64,000 nt of DNA from Bombus terrestris (lineage: Eukaryota > Arthropoda > Insecta > Hymenoptera > Apidae), in contig NC_063278.1 in assembly GCF_910591885.1 (NCBI RefSeq), forward strand, positions 3,931,501 to 3,995,500, given 5' to 3'. This document shows positions 1-14,000 of this stretch, one piece after another (position 1 is the first letter of the stretch; the number at the start of each line of letters is the position of its first letter). The notes under the pieces were generated by a model, which was not told the DNA's origin, searched no databases, and saw nothing but the letters and a program-made list of their open reading frames with translations. The position numbers were made by a program, and so were the translations under genes.

Positions 1-3000
1 ACAATCGAGGAATCGTTGTACGGTTAATCGTTGCGTTTTCATCTTCGCGGTTGGTAATCTCCGTCTTTCCTTAAAAGTTTCTAATATCGCTTACGACTTT
101 CTAACTATGTTTTCCTGATTATCTACGACAGGCTGGAAGGAGAACGAGAATTTTTTATCACATATATAGTTATTTGGTCCAAACCGAGATTAGAGCTTCT
201 TATCTTCCCTTGAATATTCTCTTAACTTAGATTTCCTAATTGTTTCCTCGTATTTTGCATTTTTTAAGCAAATACAATAAGCGCTTTAAGACTTTTCAGC
301 GAGAGTGTAATTAAAATATGGAAATCGAATAGAAATCTTTTTTACCCATTGAAAATTATAACAAGTATTCCACTTTGAATATTTCATATATATATATCTG
401 TATAAATACGTGCGTTTCGCGGAATAAATATTCAAATTATATGCAAATTATCGGTGCATTTTTGCATCTTCCAATTGCCTATAGATATATAAAAGTTCAT
501 AGTCTGGTAATAGTATTTATTTGGAGAGAGGAAAAAGGGCAGACATGTTCTCACGCTAGAAATTTGCCATAATTGCGTAACACAACGTTACGATCGTACG
601 GTACGAGAGCAGTGCGCTAAATATTTAACACCAGGTCGCGATGCACGCGAGTATCTTAAGTAAAATCGACGATAAATCAGCCGTGAATCTAAGTGGCCAT
701 TCGGTTCCTGTAGCGTCGACGATAAAACCGCCGTAAAACCTTCGTTCTTTTCCCCATTTCCCCACCTTCCGGCCAGGAACGAGAGAAGATTTATAGCGGC
801 TAGAGATTGGCTTTTTCACCGCGAAACCCACACGCCGTTCAAATCTTAGCAAACTGAACGTCGCCGTATTTTCTTTTGAATCTTTTTCTCCATTAATTCG
901 CGATCGACCGTGTCCCATTTCCCTGTAATTGAAACGGCCCTCGCTTTGAATTTTACTATCGGTTAATTACACGGATGAAAGTAGCATTAAATGATGAACT
1001 GTGCGTCACTTCTTCTGGATCTACTAGGCAAATAAATGTGCCTGGATACGACGTCTTTTCCCCTTGTGGAGCACAGGTATGTCATGTATAATTATAATAC
1101 GGATGTTGTTCATGCCAGATATTGAGAAAGATAACGTTATTGATGCATACGAATTTCTGTGAATGATTTATACGGTTTTGAAATTTATGGAGAAAATTAA
1201 TAATGCCAAATAATCAATTTAAGATGGATAAATAAATACTAGATAACGCTTATCGCGTTTCTGCTCTTACAATCTTCAATTTGTAGAAGAGGTAATCGAA
1301 CAAATTTTCAAATTTGGATATCTCATATGAAAAAATGGAAAGAAAAAAGAAACAGAGGGATACAAGTTTCACTATTGCAGAATTGACACCATAACTCCAA
1401 CAGAACTCCTATTTATGTAGTCAAGCATTCTTTTCGCTCAGAGGCATCAATAACTCGTTAATTAGAATCTCCGTGCTTCCTCCTCGGTTTCTCTCCGAGG
1501 GTGGTAAATAATCTCGCCGCATGCTCGATAATTATGTAACCGCAACGAATTTCCGCTTCCTGTACCGTCTTGATACATGTCAGTATGTTAATACTGCGAC
1601 GCTTCAGCGTGTAATTAACATGGACATCTAATATTTTAATGCGACGATGTCCAGGCACGAGCCCACGGAAAAGAAAGCCGGCAATGTTCTTGTCCCCTGG
1701 ACAGGGATATCTTTATGAACGAAATTTCCTACATTCTACAGGTTTTAACGCTTTCGTGCCGACACGTCGGGTTCGTCGTTTGCTGAATCTCTCATCGTCC
1801 GCGACGTGCTTGACGTGCCACGTCATAAATAATATTCATAAATTAAATGTTGATAATTCCACCTTCCAGCGAAATTTCTCGCTCGAGCTTAATCCACCTT
1901 TATGTTCCGCGGTCTGACATTTCACGTACGTTTCTGAGAATGTTCAATCGCTTCGCATGTCCAACGAATTCAGTGTATTCCAATATCATGTATCTCTCAC
2001 TCCCGCCCCCTCCCATAAAAAAAGAAGTAAAAAAAGAAAAAGACGAATGAACAAAAGAAGATATACTTTTGAAAGGAGGAACCGGTCCTAAGATAAAAGG
2101 CCTTCAATTTGATACGACAGCGACTCTCGTAGGTTGATCCCAGGCTGATTAGGCCGTTCTTGGTGCACCTACTCATTAATGCATATAGCCAACGAAGAAG
2201 AGGAGTCAGGTACAGACTCGAGTCGCGTTACTTTAATAGACGTAGCAAAACTAATGGATGACAGGAATAAGAAAGTCCGGCTGGTTCGTGGTACCTCGTT
2301 CCGAGACCAGCCGCAAAAACACGCTGCTTATCGCCGCCTTCATCTTGTATTCTGTTTTTGCAGCGAATAATTACGACAATCCGGCATATACTCCACGGTG
2401 CATAGTCTTCTCTTTCTTCCTCTCTTTCTATCTATCTCACGAATCGTAGCACGAAAAGCAGAGATACTTGTACTTATGAACGCTAGCCACGTGGATTACC
2501 AGAGAATTAAAAAACACGATCAACGCGATATCCTCGCGGCGATCACGGGTATATCGGATACTATACGAGATGCAAAAACATTTTAGTTGATCGCTTTATT
2601 ATGACAATTTTATGTAAATACTCGATTTTATTAAATTTTACTATCTATTAGATTTTACAGCAAAGTGTACATTTTATTGATCTTGAGTATTAAAAACGAA
2701 GAAAAGTTAGACGATATTTTAACCCTGTCAAAGTGAACTTTTTCTTTTAACGATGACACGTAGTAGCATGGACTACAACACATTCTCACTTGAAATATTG
2801 TAGGCTAATCGTAACATTTAAAATATGGTGCATGTATAGTTCTACTAATGGGGTCGTATGTCCTGACCTAAGGATCTCGATAATGTAATCTAAAGTAATA
2901 ACAATCTAGTCGTATGTATTCCTAAAAATCATCTTAGAACATACATATCGTCCCCTTGTTAATGTGCTGTTAGACTGGCAAGTACATCGTGTAGTATAGC

Positions 3001-3091
3001 AATGCTCCCCTGTCGCGTCGCATGAACAATTAAAATCCGTTTCTCTACGGTACATCGAAATGTTTAAAACGTGTAACGCGACATTTCAGTA

Positions 3092-3130
3092 GCGCGTATG
3101 CGCCGTGCCGTGGCAACCGGGCATGCGCAA
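3092..3130. promoter_or_regulatory. NRF-1-like motif cluster with GGCAACCG
   Basis: Within 40 bases there are two NRF-1/Ewg-type GCGC-TATGCGC and GCATGCGCAA words separated by GGCAACCG. NRF-1 sites (TGCGCATGCGCA) typically sit in promoters of ubiquitously expressed genes. GGCAACC is also half of an RFX X-box. No adjacent exon is visible, so the promoter role is inferred. Confidence 0.35.
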
Positions 3131-6100
3131 TTAACAGCGACTCTGCACGCTTCCCGTGTTTACCGAATTATTACATTGTAACGTGCGTGCTCGACACTCG
3201 AGATCGAAGATTTCGTCGTTTCTTCTTTTCTCTTTGCACTTGTCCGGAGATGATGATGAATGGCCGTTTAAAAGAGAACGCCTGCCTGCAGACTCACCGT
3301 TTGCTTTTTACATGGTGGATCATTGAACGCGGTTACGAACAACGCGTCTAATTATCGGTATTTTCTGATAGAAAGCAATCGTGTCCAGTTATTCGTTGGG
3401 GTGAATGAAACACGGTGAACGAATGCCGTCGAGAAGAAGTTGAATCTCTGTTTAAGAAGTTGCAATATTCGATATTATTTCTCAAATTTTAACCTCGTCA
3501 ACCATTGTTTGATACGCAAGCATTGATCGAAATCCCAAGCATACCGGACTATTGGAAGATTTTTATTCCATTAAAGAAGAAAATAAGTTTCGTAAATGGC
3601 AGAACGAAAACTGGCAATTTTCACAGCATGAACAATTTTATTGTCAACAGCGAGTTTCTTAACTCATAAAAATTAAGCTCTTAATAAATTTTACGAAAGT
3701 TTCTACAGCTCTGTGTGCTTTTCGTAGTTGCGTTAAAATCATCCCCTTCCTTTTGTATCACAAACATCGAAGTTACGAAAGTTAAAAACGTTTATCATGC
3801 TGTCAACGTGAAGGCGGCAAAAATAATTGGCCGACAAGGGAGCTCGTATCGAAAGCGGAGATTTCTTCCCAACGCTTCGGTCCAGAACTTATGTGCAAGG
3901 TTAACGAAAGGAGACCCAATTTCTTTCAACGTGACAACAGGACGGATTTCATGGTACTTCCTTTATCTCTTCTTTAATGGCCGACGTTATCCTCATTAAC
4001 TAGTCGTTACTATACAGACTTCGGTTACAATTTCGATTTACTTCATCGCAGTGACGTAACCAACCTGTTATTTTTCATTTATTCCCCACTTTTCAACAAT
4101 TTTTCTAGGTCATGTGGAATTCGTATTGAATACAAATCGTAATTTTATACAAACTATAAATGGGTGCCTATATTTGTCGAGCAAGAACAATAAACAGATA
4201 TGATGCAATAATATACAGTATATCTTAGAATAAATGATACCAGCTTGATAGAAAAATGTCTACTACGCGTAAAAATTAATGAAACTCGTAACACACGAGT
4301 ACCAGCTTTAAATGTTCTTTCATTTCCCCGACACATTTAAATCTCCCAGAATTACACGAACACCCACACTCTAGTAATTACACTTGTATTTTTACACGAT
4401 ACTGCTAGCAACCTTGTAGTTAATGCAATATCGATCATCGACAAAAAAAGGAAAAAAAGGAGGAAAAGTAAAAAAAACGAGAAACGAGGAAATACATAAC
4501 ATATTCGACAAGGTACTTCTAAGAAAAAAAAATTTATAATCGATTAAAGCCGTCGTTTTGCTGATCGAATTCCATCGTTGTTTCACGGGAAGCGGATTCT
4601 TAAAAATCTTTCGTCATTTCCATTTTCTGCTTTACCCGGTGACTCTTGCCAATAATTATCGCCATAGGTACGACAACGATGTGAAATGGATAACGTTGAG
4701 CGATACGTAACAAGGCTTTCGTAGCTCGATTAAACATGGAACACCCGGCTAAAGAAAAACACGATACGCGATAAGGGCAGCGTAAAAGTCGACATTTTTC
4801 ATCGATGTGACAATTCAGCAAAATGCTTTGCGGATTTATCGTCGTGATTATTTATGGTCTGGTACGAGGTGTCGCCTGTTATCGCCGCATTATGGATTCA
4901 TACGTCGCACAAGTAACGGAGAATACGAACCAGATCCGTTCTTAATTGTCAAAGATTTCCCATTGTCATTGCAACAGATGGTGAAATACGTACGAAGATT
5001 GCGTAATCGCAAAACACGATTGATTAGTCGGCTGTTAATAATTCCACGACGTTTTTAAAACGAAATGAATTACCGCGTTGCTGTGTAATATGTCATATTC
5101 TGCAACTTGCATCATGGTCCCGAGCCGCTGCCAGCAAAAAATTAATGGGAAACTAATACCCGATACGTTGCAACGTAATCGCGGTCTTATTGTACTTTCC
5201 TGGGTGAATTATGTTCATAGAAACTTGGAAGTATTCGAAATTATCACAGAATTTTACGATTAAAACGTTGTATATAAAAACAGATTTACGACTATGAGAA
5301 TTCCTGATATTAGGCAGGAAGAAGAAGAAATATATAATTGGCATTGCTTCTAAAATAAATACTTTCGACATAAAATGTAATTTTGTAACATCAACCATAA
5401 AGGTCTTGCATCGTTATGTTTTTAACAGCCTATATAATCATATATGCAAATTACGGTTTTGTTAAGAATTATTCACAGTCTCTACGTATATCATTACACT
5501 GCGCGAAATTTATTATTTTATTTCGTTGATTATATTTTAAATATTGATTTAAATATATTAAAAACAAAAAGATCATCGATAAGTACACTGGAGTATTATT
5601 AAGTTCCAGTATAAAATTAGTGTACACCGCTGTGAATGATTCATCAGCGTGTATTTCTTTGTAAATTGCACGAAGAGTAATATTCGCGGTGGCAAAAACT
5701 GTTCAGCTTCTCCGTTTCTACCTCGCTAAGTACATTATGAAACCAACGACTCGTACGAAACGTATATGTATCTTCCCGATTTCGACATTATAAAGCGCCA
5801 ACTCGCGTTGCTTATTAATCATTTTTTCTCATAATCTTACATCCACATATCCACCTAATCTAGAAAGAATCAGAAACACGGATAAAACAAAGAATCAAAC
5901 GAGAAGTAACGTGCGTTACCTTTGTGTGATAACTCAATTTCCATAAGAAACCAAATTTATAAACCAAACTAAAATGAATTTAACTCGACCATGTCTTCGA
6001 ATTAGTTAAAATATAATAAACGGGTCATCTGCGCGAGTCGGAGTTGATCCAATCTTAGCCTTCCGTGGGTTAATGCGCAAAAACGTCGATCTCGATTACA

Positions 6101-6155
6101 TTTTTCAGCGCGTACGCGCGGATGCTACTCTCGCGCCAAGCAATAAAAGTGCAGG

Positions 6156-6185
6156 TGCGCATGCGCAAAGGCAACCGCGCACGCG
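6156..6185. promoter_or_regulatory. Perfect NRF-1 palindrome next to GGCAACCG
   Basis: TGCGCATGCGCA occupies 6156-6167, a perfect palindromic NRF-1/Ewg site. It is followed after two bases by GGCAACCG and then by ACGCGCAACG. The same two words occur together near 3.1 kb. An unannotated promoter or enhancer is possible; no transcript can be seen. Confidence 0.4.
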
Positions 6186-8395
6186 CAACGACAGCTCCGC
6201 TTCGGACGATTACATTAGCTCGACCGATGGCTATCGTTCCTGTACGCACGATTAAATTGATTTATGGGTAAACGTTAACGGCGGCGTTTATTTGTAGTTC
6301 GTAGGTTGGTCGGTCTTAGCACGGGAGAGTGGGTGAGCCCGCCATAGGAATTCGATGTTATCTGCTGACAGATACGAGATCGACCATTGCATGACGTGCG
6401 TTTTTTTCCATTACGATCGGGCAGTTTCTTTCGTTTCACGGGCTCGATCATACGTGGTCACGGAATCAGACGGAAAAAGAGGTAAGAAATCGGGCAGAAT
6501 GTAAAAGAGAGACAAAAGGTCTCGGGAGAAAGAAAAGGCAAGTTAATAGAGATGGAATATCTGTTAGACAGAAAGGTTAGAGAAAGATGGTGGATATAGA
6601 TGGAAAATGTTTTAGCGAGGCACAGACATAGAGAATTTGTGCAATTTGCATTATAAGGAGCACGAGAAGTCACAGACCATTATCTACTGACACAGCGTCT
6701 GCGGGGAACTGTCCCTATGACGATATGTCGTTGACTGGACAGAGATTATGGCCGTAATAACGATAATGGTAATAAATGAGAACGAAACGAGAGAGAAATA
6801 CTCTCGCGAACGATGGGCGTGTGCGTCGTGCGCTATATGGAAAGGCGGGTTTCGATCGGAACGGTGGACAAGAGCGGCGGCGGACTTAATTGAGAAGCGA
6901 GAGAGAAAAATACGGAATAATCTGTTGGTAGCGTAATAGCTGGGTCACCGGTCTGTCAATCTGTTCCACGGAGAGGGTGGAATGTAAGAAGTAGAGTCGC
7001 GCCTTGTTTCGCAATAATTCGTGTCCGGGCCCTGTGTCGCTCGTTTCTACGATGTTGGATACTGAAAACCGTGATTGGGAGCTTAAACGCTATATGTCTG
7101 TATACCCTTCGTTTATAAGTATTATTCGACATTTATAGAAACGAGATAAACTCGAAGGATCATTAGAGACTTGTTAAAAACTTTATGATTATCGTCTCGT
7201 TCGGAATTATAGGTCGCGAAAAGACCGTATATTCTATGTTAGATATAATAAGAATCTCATAAATAATAAGATTGAATTTTTTATGGTATATAACGATATG
7301 TAATCGTATGCCGATAAGTTTCGCAATTGTTGAAAACAATTTAGATTTATAGTTTCGATTAAATCCTTCGTGAAATTTAGTATTGATTTTACGATCTTTT
7401 ACCTATAACAAACAGGACGTAGCTTAATGCTGGCTTCGTTTAATGCATGTGTATATTACAATAAAATTACTATTTCGGATATCTTGTATTATATCGAATG
7501 CCCATTAAGAACAACCACAAATTGAAGCGACGACAGCTGACTTAAGTTACGATGGTTAATGTGTAATAACGTATCCCGTTTCAATAAATCATTCGGGTGT
7601 ACTCGATCCTTGAGACGCGCAAAAACTAAAGGATAATTCGCAGTTGCGTATTTAGACTCGTGTAATGTACATACACTTCATTAAAAAGCACAAATAAACG
7701 AAAAGTAATTTGAACCGTAAAACGTTTACCTGAATTAAAACTCCACAGTTTATTACATAATAAACGCTCCGAAGAACAAACTAGTGAGATTAAAAATAGA
7801 TAAAAGTATAATCCCTTCGTAATAATAATACAAGTTTTTACAACACAAATTTATTATGTTTGTTTGTCGATTTCAAGTTCAAAATATCTATGTATATATT
7901 TATATAAGCATTTTTCAGGAAAAGATTACATCAGACATCAAAGCTAATTTACATTACATTTAAATCACTAACAAATCATCTAATCACTATCACGATCACT
8001 AATCATCTTGAATTTGACCTACTTAAACCTACTATCAGCCAGACAATCAGAATTCTCAAGCATTCCAGACAAAATTCCGCGCGTCAGTCTCAACCACCGG
8101 ACCTTGAACATTTTCACTCGAGACAAAGCTTAGTCATTCGCAATGCCATCAAATAGAACCGAAAACACGTATCTACGTATAATATCGAACCTAATAGCCT
8201 GCACAATCAAACGGTCTCGAACCACTGGATCGCATAAACTTAACGCAGTGGCAACATGCGAAATCGCGCGACACATAAACACGCTCGTGTTTTACGATGA
8301 AACTGACTCGCATGGAACGAAACCTACGTATACGGAACCAGACAGGTATAAATTCTAACATAATTGTAAAATAGACAACAAATCACCGGCCATTA

Positions 8396-8420
8396 TAGGT
8401 TGGTGCAGAATTTACGATAA
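8396..8420. mobile_element. Mariner-like inverted-repeat end (remnant)
   Basis: AGGTTGGTGCA at 8397-8407, preceded by TA, matches the outer end of cecropia-type mariner inverted repeats (AGGTTGGTGCAAAAGTAAT). The following bases have drifted. No transposase frame and no clear opposite end are visible, so it is a fragment at most. Confidence 0.35.
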
Positions 8421-8447
8421 GCGCGCGTTTCTTCGATCGGCGTCGAT

Positions 8448-8639
8448 CAGTGTTTCCCAACCTTTTTCATAGCCATATCGCCTTGAAATAATCCGATAAT
8501 CTGCTATATCTTATTCCCGTAGAATTAAGAATAATGGTCAAAAATGTTATATAATCCTGAAAAATAACCGCGATGACCCCTCGAAAAACAGTTACGACCC
8601 TTTTAGGTGTAATGACCTGCGAGTTGAAAATCCGGTCGT
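8448..8639. mobile_element. Probable hAT-type non-autonomous remnant
   Basis: The segment opens with CAGTGTTTCCCAACCTTTTT, the classic end of insect hAT miniature elements (CAGTGGTTCTCAACCTTTTT). Inside it has GACCCCTCGAAAAAC and CGACCCTTTTAGG, typical of the conserved subterminal part. It ends near GAGTTGAAAATCC, a decayed version of the expected GGTTGAGAACC inverted end. No transposase is present. Boundaries are approximate because the 3' repeat is degraded. Confidence 0.45.
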
Positions 8640-10680
8640 GGATTATACGCTCGATAACAGATAATAATTCTAAAAGATAAACGCGAAGAACAGCACTCGT
8701 ACACGACGTTATTCCATCGAGATACCTTGGCGACTTTAATTGAGAAATAACAGTCGACTTTTTGCCGGACCCCCTAATTTCATTTCGCTTTTGGACGATC
8801 GCTTCCTGCCTCGGTGGTCATACCAAGCCGGTTTCAATTAGATCCTCGACACACACGGTGGATCGAATAAAAACACAGCGTCGTTATGTTCGTTTTTCTT
8901 GGATCGAACGTACCGTGACCAAAACACGCCTGAGTGAGGGAACCGGAACCGTGAGATGGTGTGGCTTGAGAAAGGTTTGCTGAATTCGAGGAATTAAATT
9001 TTTAATTTTTATCTTTCAAGTGATATCGTCGATCATAACAGTTTAAAGTTAAGTTACCTTACTTAATTTAAGCATCTTTATCTTAATATCAAAATGATCA
9101 ATTTATAATTCTCTAATTTAATAAATTTTATAGATTTCAGTAAGATTATTTAATTTGGAGTTGCTCGCTTTAACGCCGAAACTATCAAGAGTAGTCAAAA
9201 TAGCCAATTCATCGTTTTTCACGAAAATTTTATACGTTTATAGATTTTTTTATACATTTTTATAGATCGATGGTGTTGATGGACGCGTGAAATTTTTGAA
9301 ATGGACGAAGACGTTCCTCTAACGGTATCACGAACGAAGCTGATGGTTCAAGTAATAATAGGTAACCGGTAGACTAGCAACGAGCAATTAATCGCGAGTG
9401 AACGATCAAGCTGGAACAGATCGGAGAATGCGTGCCTAGATTATCGAATGAATTTCCGCAAAAGACACCATGGGTGATCACTAGTGAAAAATGATGTTAC
9501 ACTGGATTATCATAGACGTTCAGGTGTTATTACATTATCATGGGAGATGGTCTGTCAGCGATAAGTCGATATCGAAACTGGTTTTATGAAGCGAATAAAT
9601 TATCGAAAGACAGACGATCATAAGACCTTTTATAACATATAGGATTTTGTCTCAAATTCAAACATGTATTTAATATTATTTAATGATACGATGAAACATT
9701 ATATATAGGTTATAGTCAAATTTTGTTTACATTCTATGGATATACATAGTAAGGAAAAGATGAGATGCTTACTACCATATATATATATATATATAGTTGT
9801 AACAGACAAATGTTATACTTGAATCAACAAAATTACGAGAAAGAAGAAAGAGAAAGTTAAGGCTCACAGATCCCTTTAAACTAGCAGCAACATTAATCGT
9901 CCTAGTTTATTCATTCCTTTTTTACCACCAAGTATTCGAATATCTCTTACTCTGTTGTCTATTATACTTTCTTGTTTCAAACAAAATAATCCCCCATCGA
10001 AATAGTTTGTCGTATCATTCTAACGACGTGGAAGTTTCGATTCGATCGAACTAAAGAACTGTCTATGGGATACTTTTCAACTACACCGACTGAAAATACC
10101 AGACGTTTGCCAGGTAGACCGACAGGTACGTATGAAAAAAACAATTACGACTCGGCCCAGGAATCAGCCATGCGCGTCAAAAGGACTTTGTCGCAGTTCT
10201 CGAAACCATAACAGACCAATTTTTCGTTCTTTTTCCTATCGGCCGTCCACGTAACTTCCACGAATTTCTACGAACAGCCACAATTATGAAAGAAGAATAA
10301 ATATTTGATCGTTGGCAGGAGTTTCGAAATTAAATTATAAGCTAGATGCAGAAAGTACTCGAGCAATAAGAAAGATATTTCTTTTATTGAAAACATGACA
10401 TTATGATGCTGATAAGAAGAAGATAAATTTATATATGTGACCGTGTAATTTAAAAAAATGTAATTTACATATTAAATTCATCGTTCCTTGATCCTGATGT
10501 GTTTTAATAAAATCAAACAATTTCCATGCGTCTTATATATTCTCAGGTTTTATGTAAATGTTAACGTTGCGGCATAAATTATGTTTACTGTATCCTTCAG
10601 AAGTCATATACACTGCAATCTAACGTAATTTTCCATGAAAATCTTTAGGATCTATTATATAAATTTTTAGAGCCTCTAGA
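8640..10680. other. Non-coding stretch with a short AT microsatellite
   Basis: No exon supported. A 19-base AT dinucleotide run lies at about 9777-9795. Nothing else stands out. Confidence 0.6.
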
Positions 10681-10686
10681 CAGTTA

Positions 10687-11014
10687 TAACAATAACAATA
10701 ACAATAACAATAACAATAACAATAACAATAACAATAACAATAACAATAACAATAACAATAACAATAACAATAACAATAACAATAACAATAACAATAACAA
10801 TAACAATAACAATAACAATAACAATAACAATAACAATAACAATAACAATAACAATAACAATAACAATAACAATAACAATAACAATAACAATAACAATAAC
10901 AATAACAATAACAATAACAATAACAATAACAATAACAATAACAATAACAATAACAATAACAATAACAATAACAATAACAATAACAATGACAATGACAATG
11001 ACAATAATAATAAC

Positions 11015-11053
<39 letters not shown>
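10687..11053. repeat. (TAACAA)50 microsatellite with degenerate tail
   Basis: Exactly 50 uninterrupted copies of TAACAA fill 10687-10986. They are followed by three TGACAA copies and then a TAA/TAACAA-rich tail to about 11053. The perfect uniformity means recent expansion or homogenisation. Read on the minus strand the array gives long artificial Tyr-Cys or Leu frames, which are not genes. Confidence 0.98.
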
Positions 11054-14000
11054 TTGTCAATATAAAGACGCTATTCACTTCTATTACCCAAAACTTTTCT
11101 CTAAATTCCATAAATAGTTCCCGTTAAATAATCAGTATACTTCGCAACATCTTGCACGCGAACCCAAAGTATCAAATTTTCTACAGTATCTCGCTCTCTC
11201 TATCAAACATTCGCTATAAATCTCGTGTTACAGACAATTCATTGCAAAATCATTTCCTATTACGTACCAACCTATGATCTTCAATTTGAAAAAAAGATTT
11301 GAAATCATAGCCGGTACTTTCTCGCACTTTCATACAGACAATGCAAATTCCAGACGGTCAAAAAGAAAGGAAGGAAAATAAAGAAAAGTTGCAAGTCAAA
11401 TTACAGGTAAGAGGCGTTTCGCGGCTGATCCGACATGATGGAAGAACGGATATCATTCGTTTGACGGCTGAGTTATAACGCGCAACCCATCTTCCAGATA
11501 CGCTATAGTGATACGAAAAGCAAGGTTGATTTCCAAGTTGCAACTATGTTATTTACTCGTCGTTACGTTTTCAGATAATCGTCACAGTGTTTTTACGTTT
11601 GGCTCGAGCATAGGAAACGTCGCTCTGTAGAATAAAGTCTGAACTATATGTAGTTTCTCCAAAATAATTTCGATTTATTTAGTCAAAATAGTAGTCATAC
11701 GATTGTATAAATTTTATTATTCCAAACTTCAAATCACAGCCGAAAATTACGAAATTTAGAATCCAAAAATTCTTTCGATGTTTAGTAACCCTAAAATTCA
11801 AAACCCTCTATTCAAGTAGAACACACGAATAAGAGACATTCCATTTTATGCAATCACTTATTTCTCTCATCCTCATCGTCTGTTTCTCTCTGAATTAGCC
11901 CATAACTCGTGAAACTCTATGTACACGTAGTATCTCGTGTCCGTACGAAACATTCGATAGAAATCGATGACTCTAAACAGATTTCAACGACAAGTCCATA
12001 TCTTCTCTTTCTCCTTTTTCTTTTCTTTTTTCCATCGATCTTCGAAGAAAATCTTGACTAATTTCCAAGAAACTTCGACACGTTCGACGTCCACAAGATA
12101 CTCATCTTCACGATCGTCTAGTTTACGGCCCTCTCTTCCTCTCTCTCGATAAGTTTGTTTATAGTACCTTCAATAATTATACGACACGTAACGAATAAAT
12201 CACGCTGGACCGTACTTGATTAACATATAGTACACGTAGAAGGGAAAAAATATTCTTCTAATTGTCAACTATCCTGCGTACACGTGATCCAATCGCCATC
12301 TACGCTATAATAACTTGTTCTCCAGGCATTGTGATGGATTACCGTTAAACTAATCACGGGTTACGTAGTAAAATCGTCATCCTGGATTAGATGGAATTAA
12401 ATTCCATTTTCCTCGTAGACACTATTATTTATTTACTTACATAGCTTTATAATGCACCGTCATTGTCTCATCTGACAGCTGAATATTTTATATATTTTTA
12501 AACATTTTTGCATTTTCCGCGCTCTAATTATAAGAGTCCTTTGTAAAAGCGTTTTCATTTAAATAAACGTCTACCGTCGAACGACCAAGGTCTTTCGGTT
12601 TTTACCATTGTTCGTCTCTCCTCATCTATCTCTTTCTTCGACTTCTTGCGATTGTAATTACTGGCTGCGCGCTTCTTTATTAGTAAGATAATATCCGGAA
12701 TAACGGTGGTCCAATGAATCAAGGAGATCACTGCGAAGTTCAACACGGAAACAATCACTTCTCAACTGGTGTGTGCCTAATTGTAAGTAGAACTGTTGCA
12801 TCTCGGAAGTTCTCTTCGTTACGTATCTCTGCAGGTACCTCGCACGAATAATCACGCGAACCTTCATCTCGTTTCTCGAATTATTATTATTACAAACAGC
12901 GACCATACGCCGCTGTGTTAAATCACCCTTTCTTTTAATCTTTGATCTTAATCTGTGTCCTTTTTAGTCTGATTTTATTTTCTTCTCCTTTTTAGACGGA
13001 GCAAGGATGATAAAGTGAAATACGAGGGAGAATGGTTAGTACGAGTTAATTACTCAAACACCATTACTGTACACTAAAGACGCTATTAAATAGCACTTAT
13101 TCGACAAAAATTAAGTGATTTATGAAAGCCAGTGATAAGGAATGTCATAAATTAATTTCGTTTCACGATATGAACATGAATAAATTCAAGTCAAAATGTA
13201 GACCAAAAAGATTTCAACAATAGAGCTACTCAGTTCCTTCATCGTTCCTCATCCGTCTTGCTAGACTTCTACAGATTACCATCAACTCAGGAATCCAACT
13301 TTCTCGATAAAAGACAAACAAATAAACGGGGAAGCGTAATATTAAACCATGCCAACTTCTTTCCTGAAATTCTTATACGCTTTTATACGTTTTAACTGCT
13401 CTTAAATGGATTCAATCAGAACGTGTTTTTATCGCCAGGAACTATCGAACCAATTGATCCACGCGAATGTTTTTGCTAATACTATTGTTTACCTTTATTC
13501 AGGCAGAAACATGATCGCATACTTACTTATTTTCTTTCATCATACTGCTCTAATTCCACTTAACTATTTATAATATATTCGCATATATATATTAAAAGTA
13601 GATATTTCAAGACGTTCTCATATATAATACCGTTCCTACAATTTGCGTTTAATTTCTCACGTATCTCTAGAAATAGTAAATTTATCATGTAAGAATCTTA
13701 CGTAACGACTAATGTCAGATCATATAACTCATCGTGAGGAATTTTTTTTTTTTTTTTAACTTAATAAAGAAAAAAGGCAGCGTAACATGCCAATAAAGAC
13801 CCGATTAAAACTCGAAGAACCACAAATGTATAATCCAATCATCGTGAGAGTTTAAAATCGAAATATTCGATTTTTGTATCTTCGGATTTCCAATAAACGC
13901 GTAACAATCTGCAATCCAATTATCAAACTAATTCGAAGCAGATAAAATCCGCTCGCGCCTAATATAAAATCGTTGCGATATCGGATCAAGGTTTTCCACG

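Larger units (their letters stand above)
1..8390. other. Non-coding stretch, no supportable exon
   Basis: No open frame here resembles a known family, and none combines a good start, splice sites and protein-like composition. The sequence is rich in CpG and in TCGA/CGAT words, unlike the right half of the window. Two short CpG-dense patches (near 3.1 kb and 6.15 kb) carry NRF-1-like palindromes and are listed separately. The rest could be intergenic DNA or part of a very long intron of a gene outside the window; the sequence alone does not decide. Confidence 0.6.

Noticed and set aside
625..918. 97-codon frame on the minus strand
   Set aside because: No known domain, basic low-information composition, no splice or start support.
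10620..11111. Long Tyr-Cys and Leu frames on the minus strand
   Set aside because: They are translations of the TAACAA microsatellite, where stops cannot occur.
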